In this document: positions 32,882 to 41,448 of the stretch, piece by piece
Layout: the number at the start of each line of letters is the position of its first letter
How positions within the stretch are numbered: the first letter of the stretch is position 1
NCBI GenBank assembly: GCA_963713085.1
Contig: CAVQKQ010000026.1
Coordinates: forward strand, 62,001-126,000
Direction: 5' to 3'
Origin: PFJX01 sp963713085
Lineage (GTDB): Bacteria > Pseudomonadota > Gammaproteobacteria > Burkholderiales > Thiobacillaceae
Length of the DNA stretch: 64,000 nt
Program-made: the position numbers and the translations under genes
The notes under the pieces: model-generated
Databases searched by the model: none
What the model was told of the DNA's origin: nothing
What the model saw: only the letters and a program-made list of their open reading frames with translations

Positions 32882-33513
32882 GAGCCCGCTCCCTGGCTTG
32901 CTACGGCGGTTTCATCCAGCAGCCGCCCCTTTTCCCTGGCGAAGAATTCCAGCCCGCCCTTCACCGCCTTGACCACGCCCCGGGGGGTGATGGTGGCGCC
33001 GGCGAACTGGTCGAACACGCCGCCGTCCTTCTTCACCGCCCATTTGTCCTCGGGCGGGTCGCCCAGGAACTTGTGTTCGAAAGAATGGATCCAGTCGCTC
33101 TTGGCCGCGTCGATCCGGTCGCCCAGGCCGGGGGTTTCGGCGTGCTTCAGTACCCGAACCCCGAGGATGCGGCCTTGGCTGTCCACTCCCATCATGCAGA
33201 CGATGGCGCCGGCATAGCCGTGGCCGGTGACCTGGAACACCACCGCTTCCACCCGGCCTTTGCGGCGCGCCCGGTAGACCGTCACCTCCCCGTCCGGGCC
33301 GGCTAGCGCCAGGGTGTCCTTGAGCAGGTCGTTGTCGTATTCGCCGGGCAGGACCTGGCTCAGGGAGGTCTTCAGGTCCCGGGCCTCGGCGGCCTTGATC
33401 TCGGGGCCGGTGGCTCGCGAGGCCAGGGCCAGGGCGGCGCTGGTGAGCAGGGCCGCGCCGGCCAGGAGCAGGCCCTGGTAGGTGAGCTTGTCGCGCAATA
33501 CGTCCAGGTTCAT
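32878..33513 (-). CDS. rnfG: Rnf complex FMN-binding subunit G
   Basis: The 211-residue protein has one N-terminal membrane helix (LLLAGAALLTSAALALAS) and a periplasmic FMN-binding domain: GYAGAIVCMMGVDSQGRILG, HAETPGLGDRI and the covalent-FMN motif AGATITP with Thr. The start at 33513 overlaps the rnfD stop (TGATG). A longer frame continues upstream through rnfD but is a shadow. It transfers electrons in the Rnf chain. Confidence 0.95.
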   Translation of the reverse strand: MNLDVLRDKLTYQGLLLAGAALLTSAALALASRATGPEIKAAEARDLKTSLSQVLPGEYDNDLLKDTLALAGPDGEVTVYRARRKGRVEAVVFQVTGHGYAGAIVCMMGVDSQGRILGVRVLKHAETPGLGDRIDAAKSDWIHSFEHKFLGDPPEDKWAVKKDGGVFDQFAGATITPRGVVKAVKGGLEFFAREKGRLLDETAVASQGAGS

Positions 33514-34580
33514 CACGCCTCCTTTTCCACCGGCAGCGGCCTGCCCTGACGGGTGCGGCCGTAGATGCGCGGCTTGACGTAGCGGTCGATGACCGGCGTG
33601 GCGGCGTTCATCAGCAGGACGGCGAAGCCCACGCCTTCCGGATAGCCTCCCCAGGTGCGGATGATCCAGGTCAGCAGGCCGCACATCAGGCCGAACAGGC
33701 TTTGGCCCATGGCCGTGTTGGGGGAGGTGACCGGGTCGGTGACGATGAAGAAGGCGGCCAGCATGACGCCGCCGGAAAGCAGGTGGTAGACCGGGCCGAG
33801 ATAGTGGTCCGGGGCGATCAGGCTGGCCACCAGGGCCGGCGCCGCCACCCCCAGCAGCATGGCGGCGGGGCCGTGCCAGGTGATGATGCGTTTGCCGATC
33901 AGGAACATGCCGCCCAGCAGCAACAGCAGGCCGGAGGTCTCCCCCAGGCTGCCGGGCCGCTGGCCCCAAGCCAGTTCGCCGGAGGCGCGGAAACCTTCCA
34001 GCGCCTGGCCCAGGTTCAGGCCCCGGGTGAATTCGGTCTTCACGTGGCCCAGCAGGGTGGCGCTGGTCACGCCGTCCAGTTGCAGGCCGGAGAAGGTGAC
34101 GGCCAGGCCTTCCATGAGCCCCGGCGCGTGGGTGGAGGTGATGGGGTTTGGGGCCACCCAGGTGGTCATCTCCACCGGGAAGGAGATCAGCAGCATGACC
34201 CGGGCCGCCATGGCCGGATTGAACACGTTCTGGCCCAGGCCGCCGAACACCTGCTTGGCGACCACCACGGCGAAGGCGGCGCCCAGGGCGCCGATCCACC
34301 AGGGTGCCCAGGGGGGGAGGGCCAGGGCCAGCAGCCAGGCGGTGAGCAGGGCGGAGCCATCGCCGAGGGCGGGGCGCACCGCCTGGCCCTGAAGCCTCAG
34401 GCTGGCGGCCTCCGCCAGCATGGCGCTGACCAGGGACACCGCCCAGAGGTTGATGGCGGGCCAGCCGTAGAGCCAGAAACTGAACAGGGTGGCCGGCGCC
34501 AGGGCCAGCATCACCGTGGCCATGACCCGGCTGACGGTCAGCGGGGCATGGGCATGGGGGGAATGGGCGAGGGAGCTCAT
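33513..34580 (-). CDS. rnfD: Rnf complex membrane FMN subunit D
   Basis: The 355-residue protein has about nine to ten membrane helices: RVMATVMLALAPATLFSFWL, GGLGQNVFNPAMAARVMLLI, ITDP-like FIVTDPVTSPNTAMGQSLFG and IRTWGGYPEGVGFAVLLMNA. The flavinylation motif is DGVTSATLLG (Thr-Ser-Ala-Thr). Its start is separated from rnfC by an inverted repeat pair, which could modulate expression of the second half of the operon. Confidence 0.95.
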   Translation of the reverse strand: MSSLAHSPHAHAPLTVSRVMATVMLALAPATLFSFWLYGWPAINLWAVSLVSAMLAEAASLRLQGQAVRPALGDGSALLTAWLLALALPPWAPWWIGALGAAFAVVVAKQVFGGLGQNVFNPAMAARVMLLISFPVEMTTWVAPNPITSTHAPGLMEGLAVTFSGLQLDGVTSATLLGHVKTEFTRGLNLGQALEGFRASGELAWGQRPGSLGETSGLLLLLGGMFLIGKRIITWHGPAAMLLGVAAPALVASLIAPDHYLGPVYHLLSGGVMLAAFFIVTDPVTSPNTAMGQSLFGLMCGLLTWIIRTWGGYPEGVGFAVLLMNAATPVIDRYVKPRIYGRTRQGRPLPVEKEA

Positions 34581-34618
34581 GAAGTGCTATGTGACACACT
34601 GGCCGGCAACAAGGCGGG

Positions 34619-34733
34619 TTCCCCCCCTTTGCAAGGGGGGGCAGGGGGGATTTGACGCAGGTAGATATTGAGCAGGTGGTTATGGAACAAGCCGTTAAAT
34701 CCCCCTCGATCCCCCTTTTTCAAAGGGGGAAGC
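34619..34733. repeat. Inverted pair of poly-C/poly-G dispersed repeats between rnfC and rnfD
   Basis: Unit 1 (34619-34652: CCCCCCC, TTTGCAA, then a G7 run, GCA, a G6 run and ATTT) and unit 2 (34696-34732: AAATCCCCCTCGATCCCCC, then TTTTTCAAAGGGGGAA) are near reverse complements. Each also folds on itself around TTTGCAA or TTTTTCAAA. Elements of this type occur as dispersed repeats in many bacteria. The position inside an operon suggests an effect on message stability. Confidence 0.7.
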
Positions 34734-34761
34734 GCCCTACCAAGTTCGGCAACAGACATTT

Positions 34762-36279
34762 TCATACCACCACCTCAACATTGGCCTTGGCGGCGGCTTC
34801 GGCGGCCGCCTTGGCCGCCGCTTCCCGTGCCTCCTTGGCGGCCTTGCGCTTGGCCGCGGCCTCTTCCCGTTCCCGGGCGATGCGTGCCATGCGCGCGGTG
34901 CGTTCCTCGGCCAGTTTCCTGGTGGCCTCCTGCTTCATCTTGCCGCGCTCCCGGGCGGCCAGCTCGCCCTTGGCGTAGTTGAAGAAGTGGACCAGGGGGA
35001 TGTTGGCCGGGCAGACGTAGGAGCAGGAGCCGCAGGCGATGCAGTCCTTGAGGCCGATGTCCACCGCCGCGCCCAGGTCGCCGGCACGGATCCGGGCGGA
35101 CATCTCCAGGGGCAGCAGGCCCACCGGGCAGGCGCGCACGCAGGTGGAGCAGCGGATGCAGGGGGCGGGCGCTTTTTGGTTGCCCCTCAGGCCGATCTCG
35201 TCGCGGGTCAGGGCCAGGGCGCCGCTGGTGCCCTTGATGACCGGGATGTGGGTGCCCGGCATCTGGCTGCCCATCATGGGGCCGCCCAGCACCAGCCGCG
35301 CCGGGTCTTCCCGGAAGCCGCCACAGGCCTTGAACAGGGCCTCCACGGGCGTGCCGATGCGCACCTCCAGGTTGTTGGGGGAGAACACCGCGCCGCCGCT
35401 TACCGTGACGATGCGCGACACCAGAGGCCGGCCCAGGGCGATGGCCTGGTGCACGGCGTAGGCGGTGCCCACGTTGTGGACCAGCACGCCGATGTCGGCG
35501 GCCCGGCCGCCGGCGGGGACCTCCTTGCCGGTCAGCGCCTGGATCAGCTGCTTTTCCGAGCCCATGGGATACATGGCCGGCACCGCCAGCACCTTGACCT
35601 CGCCGCCGATGGCGGCAGCCTGCATGGCGGCGATGGCCTCGGGTTTGTTGTTCTCGATGCCCACCAGCACGGTCCTGGCGCCCACCGCTCGCCGGATCAG
35701 GCGGATGCCGGCGACGATCTCGGCCGGCCGCTCCCGCATCAGGCGGTCGTCGCAGGTCAGGTAGGGTTCGCACTCGCCGCCGTTCATGATCAGGGTGTGC
35801 ACGCCGCTCCTGCGCGACAGGTTTAGCTTGACCGCCGAGGGGAAGGCGGCGCCGCCCAGGCCGACGATGCCCGCGGCGCCCACCCGCACGGCGATCTCCT
35901 CGGGGTCCATGGCGAAGGGGTCGGCGGGCGGGTCGAACTCCAACCAGCGGTCCTCGCCGTCCGCCTCGATGGCGATGGTGGGGACCGGCAGGCCGGAAGG
36001 GTGGGGAGCCGGGTAGTCGTCGATGGCGATCACCCGGCCCGAGGTGGAGGCATGCACCGGGGCCGACACCATGCCCTGGCTGCCGGCGATGAGCTGGCCC
36101 TTGAGTACTTTGTCGCCCACGCTGACAGCGGGATTGGCGGCGGCGCCGATGTGTTGCTGCAGGGATATGAACAGCCGCTCGGGCAGGATCGGTTCCCGGA
36201 TCGGGTGTTCCGCCGAGAGTTCCTTGCGGCCGGTGGGGTGGACGCCGCCACGCAAGTGGAAGAATTTACGAAACAGCAT
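34762..36279 (-). CDS. rnfC: Rnf complex Fe-S/NADH subunit C
   Basis: The 505-residue peripheral subunit starts RKFFHLRGGVHPTGRKE and has the nucleotide/FMN-binding region (GLGGAAFPSAVKLN, NGGECEPYLTCDDRLMRE). Two [4Fe-4S] motifs are CIRCSTCVRACPVGLLP and CIACGSCSYVCPANIPL. An Ala/Lys-rich tail of about 65 residues looks like a charged coil. It oxidises or reduces NAD(H) at the complex. It follows rnfB by one base. Confidence 0.95.
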   Translation of the reverse strand: MLFRKFFHLRGGVHPTGRKELSAEHPIREPILPERLFISLQQHIGAAANPAVSVGDKVLKGQLIAGSQGMVSAPVHASTSGRVIAIDDYPAPHPSGLPVPTIAIEADGEDRWLEFDPPADPFAMDPEEIAVRVGAAGIVGLGGAAFPSAVKLNLSRRSGVHTLIMNGGECEPYLTCDDRLMRERPAEIVAGIRLIRRAVGARTVLVGIENNKPEAIAAMQAAAIGGEVKVLAVPAMYPMGSEKQLIQALTGKEVPAGGRAADIGVLVHNVGTAYAVHQAIALGRPLVSRIVTVSGGAVFSPNNLEVRIGTPVEALFKACGGFREDPARLVLGGPMMGSQMPGTHIPVIKGTSGALALTRDEIGLRGNQKAPAPCIRCSTCVRACPVGLLPLEMSARIRAGDLGAAVDIGLKDCIACGSCSYVCPANIPLVHFFNYAKGELAARERGKMKQEATRKLAEERTARMARIAREREEAAAKRKAAKEAREAAAKAAAEAAAKANVEVVV

Positions 36280-36280
36280 G

Positions 36281-36829
36281 TCAGGCCGCCATGGGCAGAG
36301 GCAGGGCGGCGCCGGGCTTGCGCCAATACCAGGATTGCAGGGTCACCGGCACAGGCGCCATGAGCAGGGCCTCGGTGGGGCAGATGTCGACGCACTTGCC
36401 GCAGGCGGTGCAGGCCTCACGAAATACCGCATGGACTTGCTTGGCGGCGCCCATGATGGCGTCGGTGGGGCAGACCTTGTAGCAGCGGGTGCAGCCGATG
36501 CACAGTTCCTCGCGCACCTCCGCGATCATGGGCGTGCTGTCCTCGACGCCGGAAAGATCCACTTCCACGCCCAGCTTCGCCGCCAGGGCGGCCACCAGGT
36601 CCTTGCCGCCGGGGGGGCACAGGGTCACGGGGGCGGTGCCGTCGACCAGGGCCTGGGCCGCGCCGGTGCAGCCCGGATAGCCGCATTGGCCGCACTGGGA
36701 GCCGGGCATCATGGACTCCAGTTCGGTCACCAGGGGATTGCCTTCCACCTTCAGCTTGCGGGCGGCGAAGCCCAGCAGCAGTCCCAGCATGAGGCCGAGG
36801 GTGGAGAGGCTGGCGATGGCGGCGATCAT
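36281..36829 (-). CDS. rnfB: Rnf complex ferredoxin-like subunit B
   Basis: The 182-residue protein has an N-terminal membrane helix (LSTLGLMLGLLLGFAARK), the four-Cys CQCG-type motif (SQCGQCGYPGCTGAA with a later Cys in LCPPGGKD) and two [4Fe-4S] motifs (CIGCTRCYKVCP, CTACGKCVDICP). It is the likely exit to ferredoxin or flavodoxin. ATG 36829 is the natural start; earlier in-frame codons lie in the rnfA coding region. Confidence 0.95.
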   Translation of the reverse strand: MIAAIASLSTLGLMLGLLLGFAARKLKVEGNPLVTELESMMPGSQCGQCGYPGCTGAAQALVDGTAPVTLCPPGGKDLVAALAAKLGVEVDLSGVEDSTPMIAEVREELCIGCTRCYKVCPTDAIMGAAKQVHAVFREACTACGKCVDICPTEALLMAPVPVTLQSWYWRKPGAALPLPMAA

Positions 36830-36842
36830 GGAATCAATCTCC

Positions 36843-37430
36843 TCAATGGGGCGCCAAGCCGGCGAAGCCCATGAAGGCCAGGGACAGGAGCCCGGCCACG
36901 ACGAAACCGATGGGGGCGCCGGCGAAGGCACCGGGGACCTGGGCCAAGGCCAGGCGTTCGCGCAGGCCGGCGAACAGGAGCAGTACCAGGGTGAATCCCA
37001 GGGCCGAACCGAAGCCGTACAGCAGGCTGTTGACGAAGGCGTGCTTCTCCATGACGTTGAGCAGGGAGACGCCCAGCACGGCGCAATTGGTGGTGATCAG
37101 GGGCAGGTAGATGCCCAGGATCTGGTACAGGGAGGGACTCACCTTGCGGATCACCATCTCGGTGAACTGCACCACGGCGGCGATCACCAGGATGAATGCC
37201 AGGATGCGCAGGTACTGGATGCCCAGGGGCTGTAGCAGCCAGTGCTCCAGCATCCAGGTGGCGGCGGTGGTCAGGGTCAGCACGAAGGTGGTGGCCATGC
37301 CCATGCCCAGCGCGCTGTCCAGCTTCTTTGACACGCCCATGAAGGGACACAGGCCCAGGAATTTCACCAGGACCACGTTGTTCACCAGGGCGGTGGAAAG
37401 CAGCAGCAAGAGGTATTCGCTCACGGTCAT
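36843..37430 (-). CDS. rnfA: Rnf complex membrane subunit A
   Basis: The 195-residue protein has six helices: MTVSEYLLLLLSTALVNNVV, VKFLGLCPFMGVSKKL and LPLITTNCAVLGVSLLN. The two membrane cysteines (LCPF, NCAVLG) are conserved in RnfA/NqrE. It is the first gene of the operon, with AGGAG just before ATG. The sigma-54 promoter lies so close that the predicted leader is only about 10 bases. Confidence 0.96.
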   Translation of the reverse strand: MTVSEYLLLLLSTALVNNVVLVKFLGLCPFMGVSKKLDSALGMGMATTFVLTLTTAATWMLEHWLLQPLGIQYLRILAFILVIAAVVQFTEMVIRKVSPSLYQILGIYLPLITTNCAVLGVSLLNVMEKHAFVNSLLYGFGSALGFTLVLLLFAGLRERLALAQVPGAFAGAPIGFVVAGLLSLAFMGFAGLAPH

Positions 37431-37451
37431 TGATCTCCTGGGCAGTCCTAT

Positions 37452-37467
37452 GCAGGCGCCGTGCCAA
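37452..37467 (-). promoter_or_regulatory. Sigma-54 promoter of rnfABCDGEH
   Basis: The minus strand reads TTGGCACGGCGCCTGC: GG at 37465-37464 and GC at 37453-37452 with exact spacing, and TTGGCACG is a perfect -24 box. The predicted start near 37440 leaves about 10 bases, including the ribosome site, before rnfA. Confidence 0.85.
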
Positions 37468-37574
37468 AGCCCCGGGGTTCGGCGTTAACCAAGCAGAATC
37501 AGGCCGTTGCCCATGTTTTCGGGACCGCTTCTGGCCCCGGATGTTGTGGGGGTTGAGCCACTGGGCGGGAGGCT

Positions 37575-37590
37575 TGTCGCAAACGCGACA
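37575..37590. promoter_or_regulatory. NifA binding site shared by rnfA and nifL
   Basis: A perfect TGT-N10-ACA (TGTCGCAAACGCGACA), the only one I find in the 294-base divergent region. It is about 108 bases from the rnfA -24 box and about 86 from the nifL -24 box, within working range of both. Confidence 0.8.
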
Positions 37591-37674
37591 TTGGCTCCGA
37601 GCCGCCTTAATTAAGGACTCCTGAAGTCTCGAAGAGGGGAAAGGGATTGGTCCCTCAACTACCCATGACCTGGC

Positions 37675-37690
37675 CGGCACGCTTGTTGCT
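37675..37690 (+). promoter_or_regulatory. Sigma-54 promoter of nifLA
   Basis: CGGCACGCTTGTTGCT with GG at 37676-37677 and GC at 37688-37689, exact spacing, and both boxes close to consensus (GGCACG, TTGC). The predicted start is near 37701, 24 bases before nifL. This implies positive autoregulation of nifA. Confidence 0.8.
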
Positions 37691-37724
37691 TAGGACCTAA
37701 GCATCCTTATATTGAATTATCCCC

Positions 37725-39245
37725 ATGGACACCCACGAAGACGCCGCCGAGACCGGTCCATCCCTGCCGCCGCAGGTGTTTCGCCAGGCCGTGGAGCAGG
37801 CGGCCCTGGCCATTTCCATTACCGATGAGCGGGCGCGCATCCTGTATGCCAATCCTGCCTTCCAGCGGGCCACCGGCTATGCCAGCGCGGAATTGACTGG
37901 GCGGAACCAGTCCATGCTGTCCTACAAGATGACCCCCCGAATCGTGTACGAGACCTTGTGGGCCCAGCTCAAGCGCCAGCGGGCCTGGAACGGCCTGCTG
38001 GTGAATCGGCGCAAGGACGGCGCCCGCTACCTCGCCGATCTCACCATCACCCCGGTCGTGGACGATGCCGGACGCACCTCCCACTACCTGGGCATGCACC
38101 GGGATGTGACGGAGATGCACCGCCTGGAACGCCAGGTGCAGAACCAGAAGCGCCTGATCGAGTCGGTGGTGGATGCGGCCCTGGTGGCCATCGTCCTGCT
38201 GGACGATGCCGAGCGCGTGGTGCTGGACAACCAGGATTACAAGAAGCTGATCGGCGATCTGGGTCGCGAGCCGGCCCAGACTCTGCTGGCGGCCTTGCGC
38301 GACAGCATGGGGGCGGAGTTCGACAGGGCCGCCGCCTCGGGCAGGGGTTTCGTCGGTCAGGAACTGCGTTTTGAGCGGCCCAGGCGGGAGTCGCGCTGGT
38401 TTACCTGCTCCGGCTCCTGGATCGAGGAACTCGATAGCAGCGCCGATGCCTTTTATGCACCAAAAATGCGCAAGTACCTGCTCCTGGTGGTGCAGGAGGT
38501 CACGGCACTCAAACTCAAGGAAGAGGCGGCCCGGGTCAGCAGCCTGCGCGCTCTCCTGGCCGAGCAGGAACGCATCGAGAGCCTGCGCGAGGCCTTGTCC
38601 GCCGCCATCTACCAGTTGGAAGGCCCGTTGAACATGGTGGCGGCGGCCAGCCGTATGCTGGATCGCCGTCCCGCGGCGGAGAAACCGGATTTCCTCGCGG
38701 CGGTGCTGAGCGAGGCACTGGACAAGGGCCATGAGGTCCTGGAGACCCTGCGCGGCTGCGTGCCGGACCAGACCCGGGAGACCTTGCAGCCGGTGAACCT
38801 CAACGCCCTGCTGCAGGACGTGCTGCGCATCCATACCCCGCGCCTGCTGGCCGACGGCGTGGTGGTGGAGTGGCGGCCGGACCCCGGCCTGCCGGTGCTG
38901 AGCGGCCGCGCCAACCAGCTTTCCAGCCTGTTCAAGCAGCTGCTGGAAAATGCCCTGGACGCCATCAACGAGGTGCGGGGCGGGCGGCGGGAGATCCACA
39001 TTGCCACCCTGGCGGTGGATGACCGCCTGGAGGTGTTGATCGACGACAGCGGGCCGGGGGTGCCGGAGGAATGGCGCCTTAAGGCGTTCGAGCCCTACTT
39101 CACCACCAAGGGCGCGCAGCAGCAGCACATCGGCATGGGGTTGACCATGGTCCAGGACATCGTCATGCACCATGGCGGGTTGATCGACCTGGAACCCGCG
39201 TCCGGCGGCGGTTGCCGGGTCCGCGTCCAGTTCCCGGTGGTGTGA
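37725..39245 (+). CDS. nifL: NifL, anti-activator of NifA
   Basis: The 506-residue protein has a PAS1 domain (about 14-135, ISITDERARILYANPAFQRA, GRNQSMLSYKMTP, VNRRKDGARYLADL), which binds FAD in known NifL. PAS2 spans about 145-270. A kinase-like region follows (AAIYQLEGPLNMVAAASRML) without a standard phospho-acceptor His, then a GHKL domain (QLLENALDAINE, DDSGPGVP, GMGLTMVQDIV). NifL inhibits NifA when oxygen or fixed nitrogen is present. It is 7 bases before nifA, so the two are co-translated. No clear ribosome site is seen, which could limit NifL relative to NifA. Confidence 0.94.
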   Translation: MDTHEDAAETGPSLPPQVFRQAVEQAALAISITDERARILYANPAFQRATGYASAELTGRNQSMLSYKMTPRIVYETLWAQLKRQRAWNGLLVNRRKDGARYLADLTITPVVDDAGRTSHYLGMHRDVTEMHRLERQVQNQKRLIESVVDAALVAIVLLDDAERVVLDNQDYKKLIGDLGREPAQTLLAALRDSMGAEFDRAAASGRGFVGQELRFERPRRESRWFTCSGSWIEELDSSADAFYAPKMRKYLLLVVQEVTALKLKEEAARVSSLRALLAEQERIESLREALSAAIYQLEGPLNMVAAASRMLDRRPAAEKPDFLAAVLSEALDKGHEVLETLRGCVPDQTRETLQPVNLNALLQDVLRIHTPRLLADGVVVEWRPDPGLPVLSGRANQLSSLFKQLLENALDAINEVRGGRREIHIATLAVDDRLEVLIDDSGPGVPEEWRLKAFEPYFTTKGAQQQHIGMGLTMVQDIVMHHGGLIDLEPASGGGCRVRVQFPVV

Positions 39246-39252
39246 GGCCGCG

Positions 39253-40803
39253 ATGACCCAGCAAAGCGACATCGGCCTGCGCCGCCAATACGAACGCTCC
39301 CGGGCGGAGATGGATACCCTGTTCCAGGTCAGCGGCATCCTGTCCCGTTCCCTCAACCTGCGCGAAACCCTCTCCGGCGTCCTGGAGGTGCTCCATGACG
39401 GCGTCGGCCTGGAACGGGGCATGGTGACCCTGGTGGACCCGGCCAGCGGCGAGCTCAGCCTTTCCGCCGTTCATGGCCTGCCCACCCTGCGGCCCGGCGA
39501 GGTGCGCTACCAGCCAGGCGAGGGCGTGGTGGGCGGCATCATGGAAGAAGGACGCAGCGTAATCCTGGAACGTATCGCCGACGATGCCCGCTTCCTTGGC
39601 CGGCTTGGCATCTACGACAGCGACGGTCCATTCGTCGGCGTGCCCATCCGGGTCGGCCGCGAGAGCGTGGGCGTGTTGGCCGCCCAGCCGGAGACCTGCT
39701 ACGGCCAGGAATTACAGGAGAAGGGCCGTTTCCTGGAAATGATCGCCAACCTGATCGGCCAGAGCGTGCGCCTGTCCTGGGAGGTGGAGCGGGAACGCCA
39801 GGAGCTCAAGGACGAGCGCGACCAGCTCCAGCGCACCGTGCGGGGCCAGTTCGGCTTCGACAACATCATCGGCCATACCCAGCCCATGCGCCGGGTGTTC
39901 GAGCAGGTGCGCCAGGTGGCCAAGTGGAACACCACCGTGCTGATCCGGGGCGAGACCGGCACCGGCAAGGAGCTGATCGCCAACGCCATCCACTACAACT
40001 CGCCCCGGGCGCGCAATCCCTTCGTCAAGCTCAACTGCGCCTCGCTGCCGGAGAACCTGCTGGAATCGGAACTGTTCGGCCATGAGAAGGGCGCCTTCAC
40101 CGGTGCCATGTCCCAACGCAAGGGCCGCTTCGAGCAGGCCGACGGCGGCAGCCTGTTCCTGGACGAGATCGGCGAGGTATCCCCCGCTTTCCAGGCCAAG
40201 CTGTTGCGGGTGCTTCAGGAAGGCGAGCTGGAACGGGTGGGCGGCACCCGCACCATCAAGATCGACGTGCGGGTCGTCGCCGCCACCCACCGGGACCTGG
40301 AGGGCGACGTGGAGGCCGGCAAGTTCCGGGAGGACCTGTACTACCGCCTCAACGTCATGCCCATCTATTTGCCGGCCCTGCGGGAACGCATGGAGGACAT
40401 CCCGGACATTGCCCGCTTCCTGGTGGTCAAGGTGGGCCGCCAGCAGGGCCGCGAGCTGTCCCTCACCGACCCGGCCCTTCGGGTGCTGATGCACTACGAC
40501 TGGCCGGGCAACGTACGGGAGCTGGAAAACTGCCTGGAGCGGGCCGCGGTCATGTCCGAGGACGGGGTCATCGACCGGGACGACGTGCTGGTCACCGGCA
40601 TCGAGGAGCAGGTCTCCCCGTCCCGGGGCGGCGCCCCCAACGTGGACCTGGACGATCCCAACCTGGATGAGCGGGAGCGGGTCATCGCCGCCCTGGAGCA
40701 GGCCGGCTGGGTCCAGGCCAAGGCGGCCCGCCTTTTGGGCATGACGCCCAGGCAGATCGCGTATCGCATCCAGACCCTCAACATCAAGGTACGGCAACTC
40801 TAA
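39253..40803 (+). CDS. nifA: NifA, sigma-54-dependent nif activator
   Basis: The 516-residue protein has a GAF domain (about 20-175), AAA+ (about 205-440) with Walker A GETGTGKELIANAIH, sigma-54 contact GAFTGAM and Walker B GGSLFLDEIGE. A Fis-type helix-turn-helix lies at the C-terminus (AKAARLLGMTPRQIAYRIQT). The linker after AAA+ lacks the cysteine cluster of oxygen-sensitive NifA proteins. This fits the NifL-controlled type. It should act on the TGT-N10-ACA sites found here. Confidence 0.96.
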   Translation: MTQQSDIGLRRQYERSRAEMDTLFQVSGILSRSLNLRETLSGVLEVLHDGVGLERGMVTLVDPASGELSLSAVHGLPTLRPGEVRYQPGEGVVGGIMEEGRSVILERIADDARFLGRLGIYDSDGPFVGVPIRVGRESVGVLAAQPETCYGQELQEKGRFLEMIANLIGQSVRLSWEVERERQELKDERDQLQRTVRGQFGFDNIIGHTQPMRRVFEQVRQVAKWNTTVLIRGETGTGKELIANAIHYNSPRARNPFVKLNCASLPENLLESELFGHEKGAFTGAMSQRKGRFEQADGGSLFLDEIGEVSPAFQAKLLRVLQEGELERVGGTRTIKIDVRVVAATHRDLEGDVEAGKFREDLYYRLNVMPIYLPALRERMEDIPDIARFLVVKVGRQQGRELSLTDPALRVLMHYDWPGNVRELENCLERAAVMSEDGVIDRDDVLVTGIEEQVSPSRGGAPNVDLDDPNLDERERVIAALEQAGWVQAKAARLLGMTPRQIAYRIQTLNIKVRQL

Positions 40804-40837
40804 GGAAGCATTGTCGGGAAAAGCATCGGGAGAACCC

Positions 40838-41128
40838 ATGGACCAATACCAGCTTCGCTATTTTCTCACCTACACCGGCGTCAAGCTGCCCTTCAACCTG
40901 GTGAATCCGCTGGCTCCGGAAGAAGTGGAAAACCGCAACACCTTCTGCAAGGGCTATTTCGACCCAAGCGGGCGCCTGATGGGCTTCGACAAGATGGTGT
41001 ACGGGGAGGTGGAACAGGCCCACCGTTATCTTTATCACGCCGACGGCACCCTGCAATGGGCGCAGATCACCGATATCGACGGTGAGGCCAGCGAGCTTGA
41101 ATTCGACCCCGCCGGCAACCCGGCCTGA
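40838..41128 (+). CDS. Small conserved protein downstream of nifA
   Basis: The 96-residue soluble protein MDQYQLRYFLTYTGVKLPFN, then VNPLAPEEVENRNTFCKGYF and VYGEVEQAHRYLYHADGTL, looks like a compact beta-rich domain. Similar small proteins are found next to nif regulators in other betaproteobacteria, as far as I recall (possibly DUF6156). No function is known to me. ATG 40838 is chosen because upstream in-frame residues are non-conserved and the YFLTYTGVKLP block follows at once. It is probably co-transcribed with nifLA. Confidence 0.75.
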   Translation: MDQYQLRYFLTYTGVKLPFNLVNPLAPEEVENRNTFCKGYFDPSGRLMGFDKMVYGEVEQAHRYLYHADGTLQWAQITDIDGEASELEFDPAGNPA

Positions 41129-41139
41129 ATAGGAACGCC

Positions 41140-41376
41140 ATGAAAGCCTTCAAGCCCTGCCAGGGCAAGACCGCCTGCCGCGACGACGGCCAGCAATGTC
41201 TCACCTGCGGCCGCGGCTTCGACGAGATCGAACAGACTCGCGTCCTCATCGACGCGCTGGCCGAACTGGCACTCGCCCAAGGCTACGAAAACGTGATGGA
41301 ATTCGCCGCCTACATCGCCCGCAAGGTGGAAAAGAAGGTCCGCCATCGCCGCGAAGGCCGGAACACGGAGGATTGA
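41140..41376 (+). CDS. Small Cys-rich protein downstream of nifA
   Basis: The 78-residue protein has four cysteines near the N-terminus (KPCQGKTACRDDGQQCLTCG), which resembles a metal- or Fe-S-binding knuckle. A helical part follows (TRVLIDALAELALAQGYENV) with a basic tail (KVEKKVRHRREGR). It lies 11 bases after the previous gene and closes the nifLA transcript. The function is unknown. The Cys spacing suggests an iron- or oxygen-responsive role, which is speculation. Confidence 0.7.
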   Translation: MKAFKPCQGKTACRDDGQQCLTCGRGFDEIEQTRVLIDALAELALAQGYENVMEFAAYIARKVEKKVRHRREGRNTED

Positions 41377-41448
41377 ACCGTCCGATCGGTCGGGTCTTGC
41401 GAGGCGGCGCCGCTTGGAAAAAACGTCCGTCGATCCCGCCCCGCCTGT

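Noticed and set aside
32878..34599. A 573-residue protein fused to RnfG
   Set aside because: The N-terminal two thirds is the shadow of rnfD. rnfG starts at 33513, overlapping the rnfD stop.
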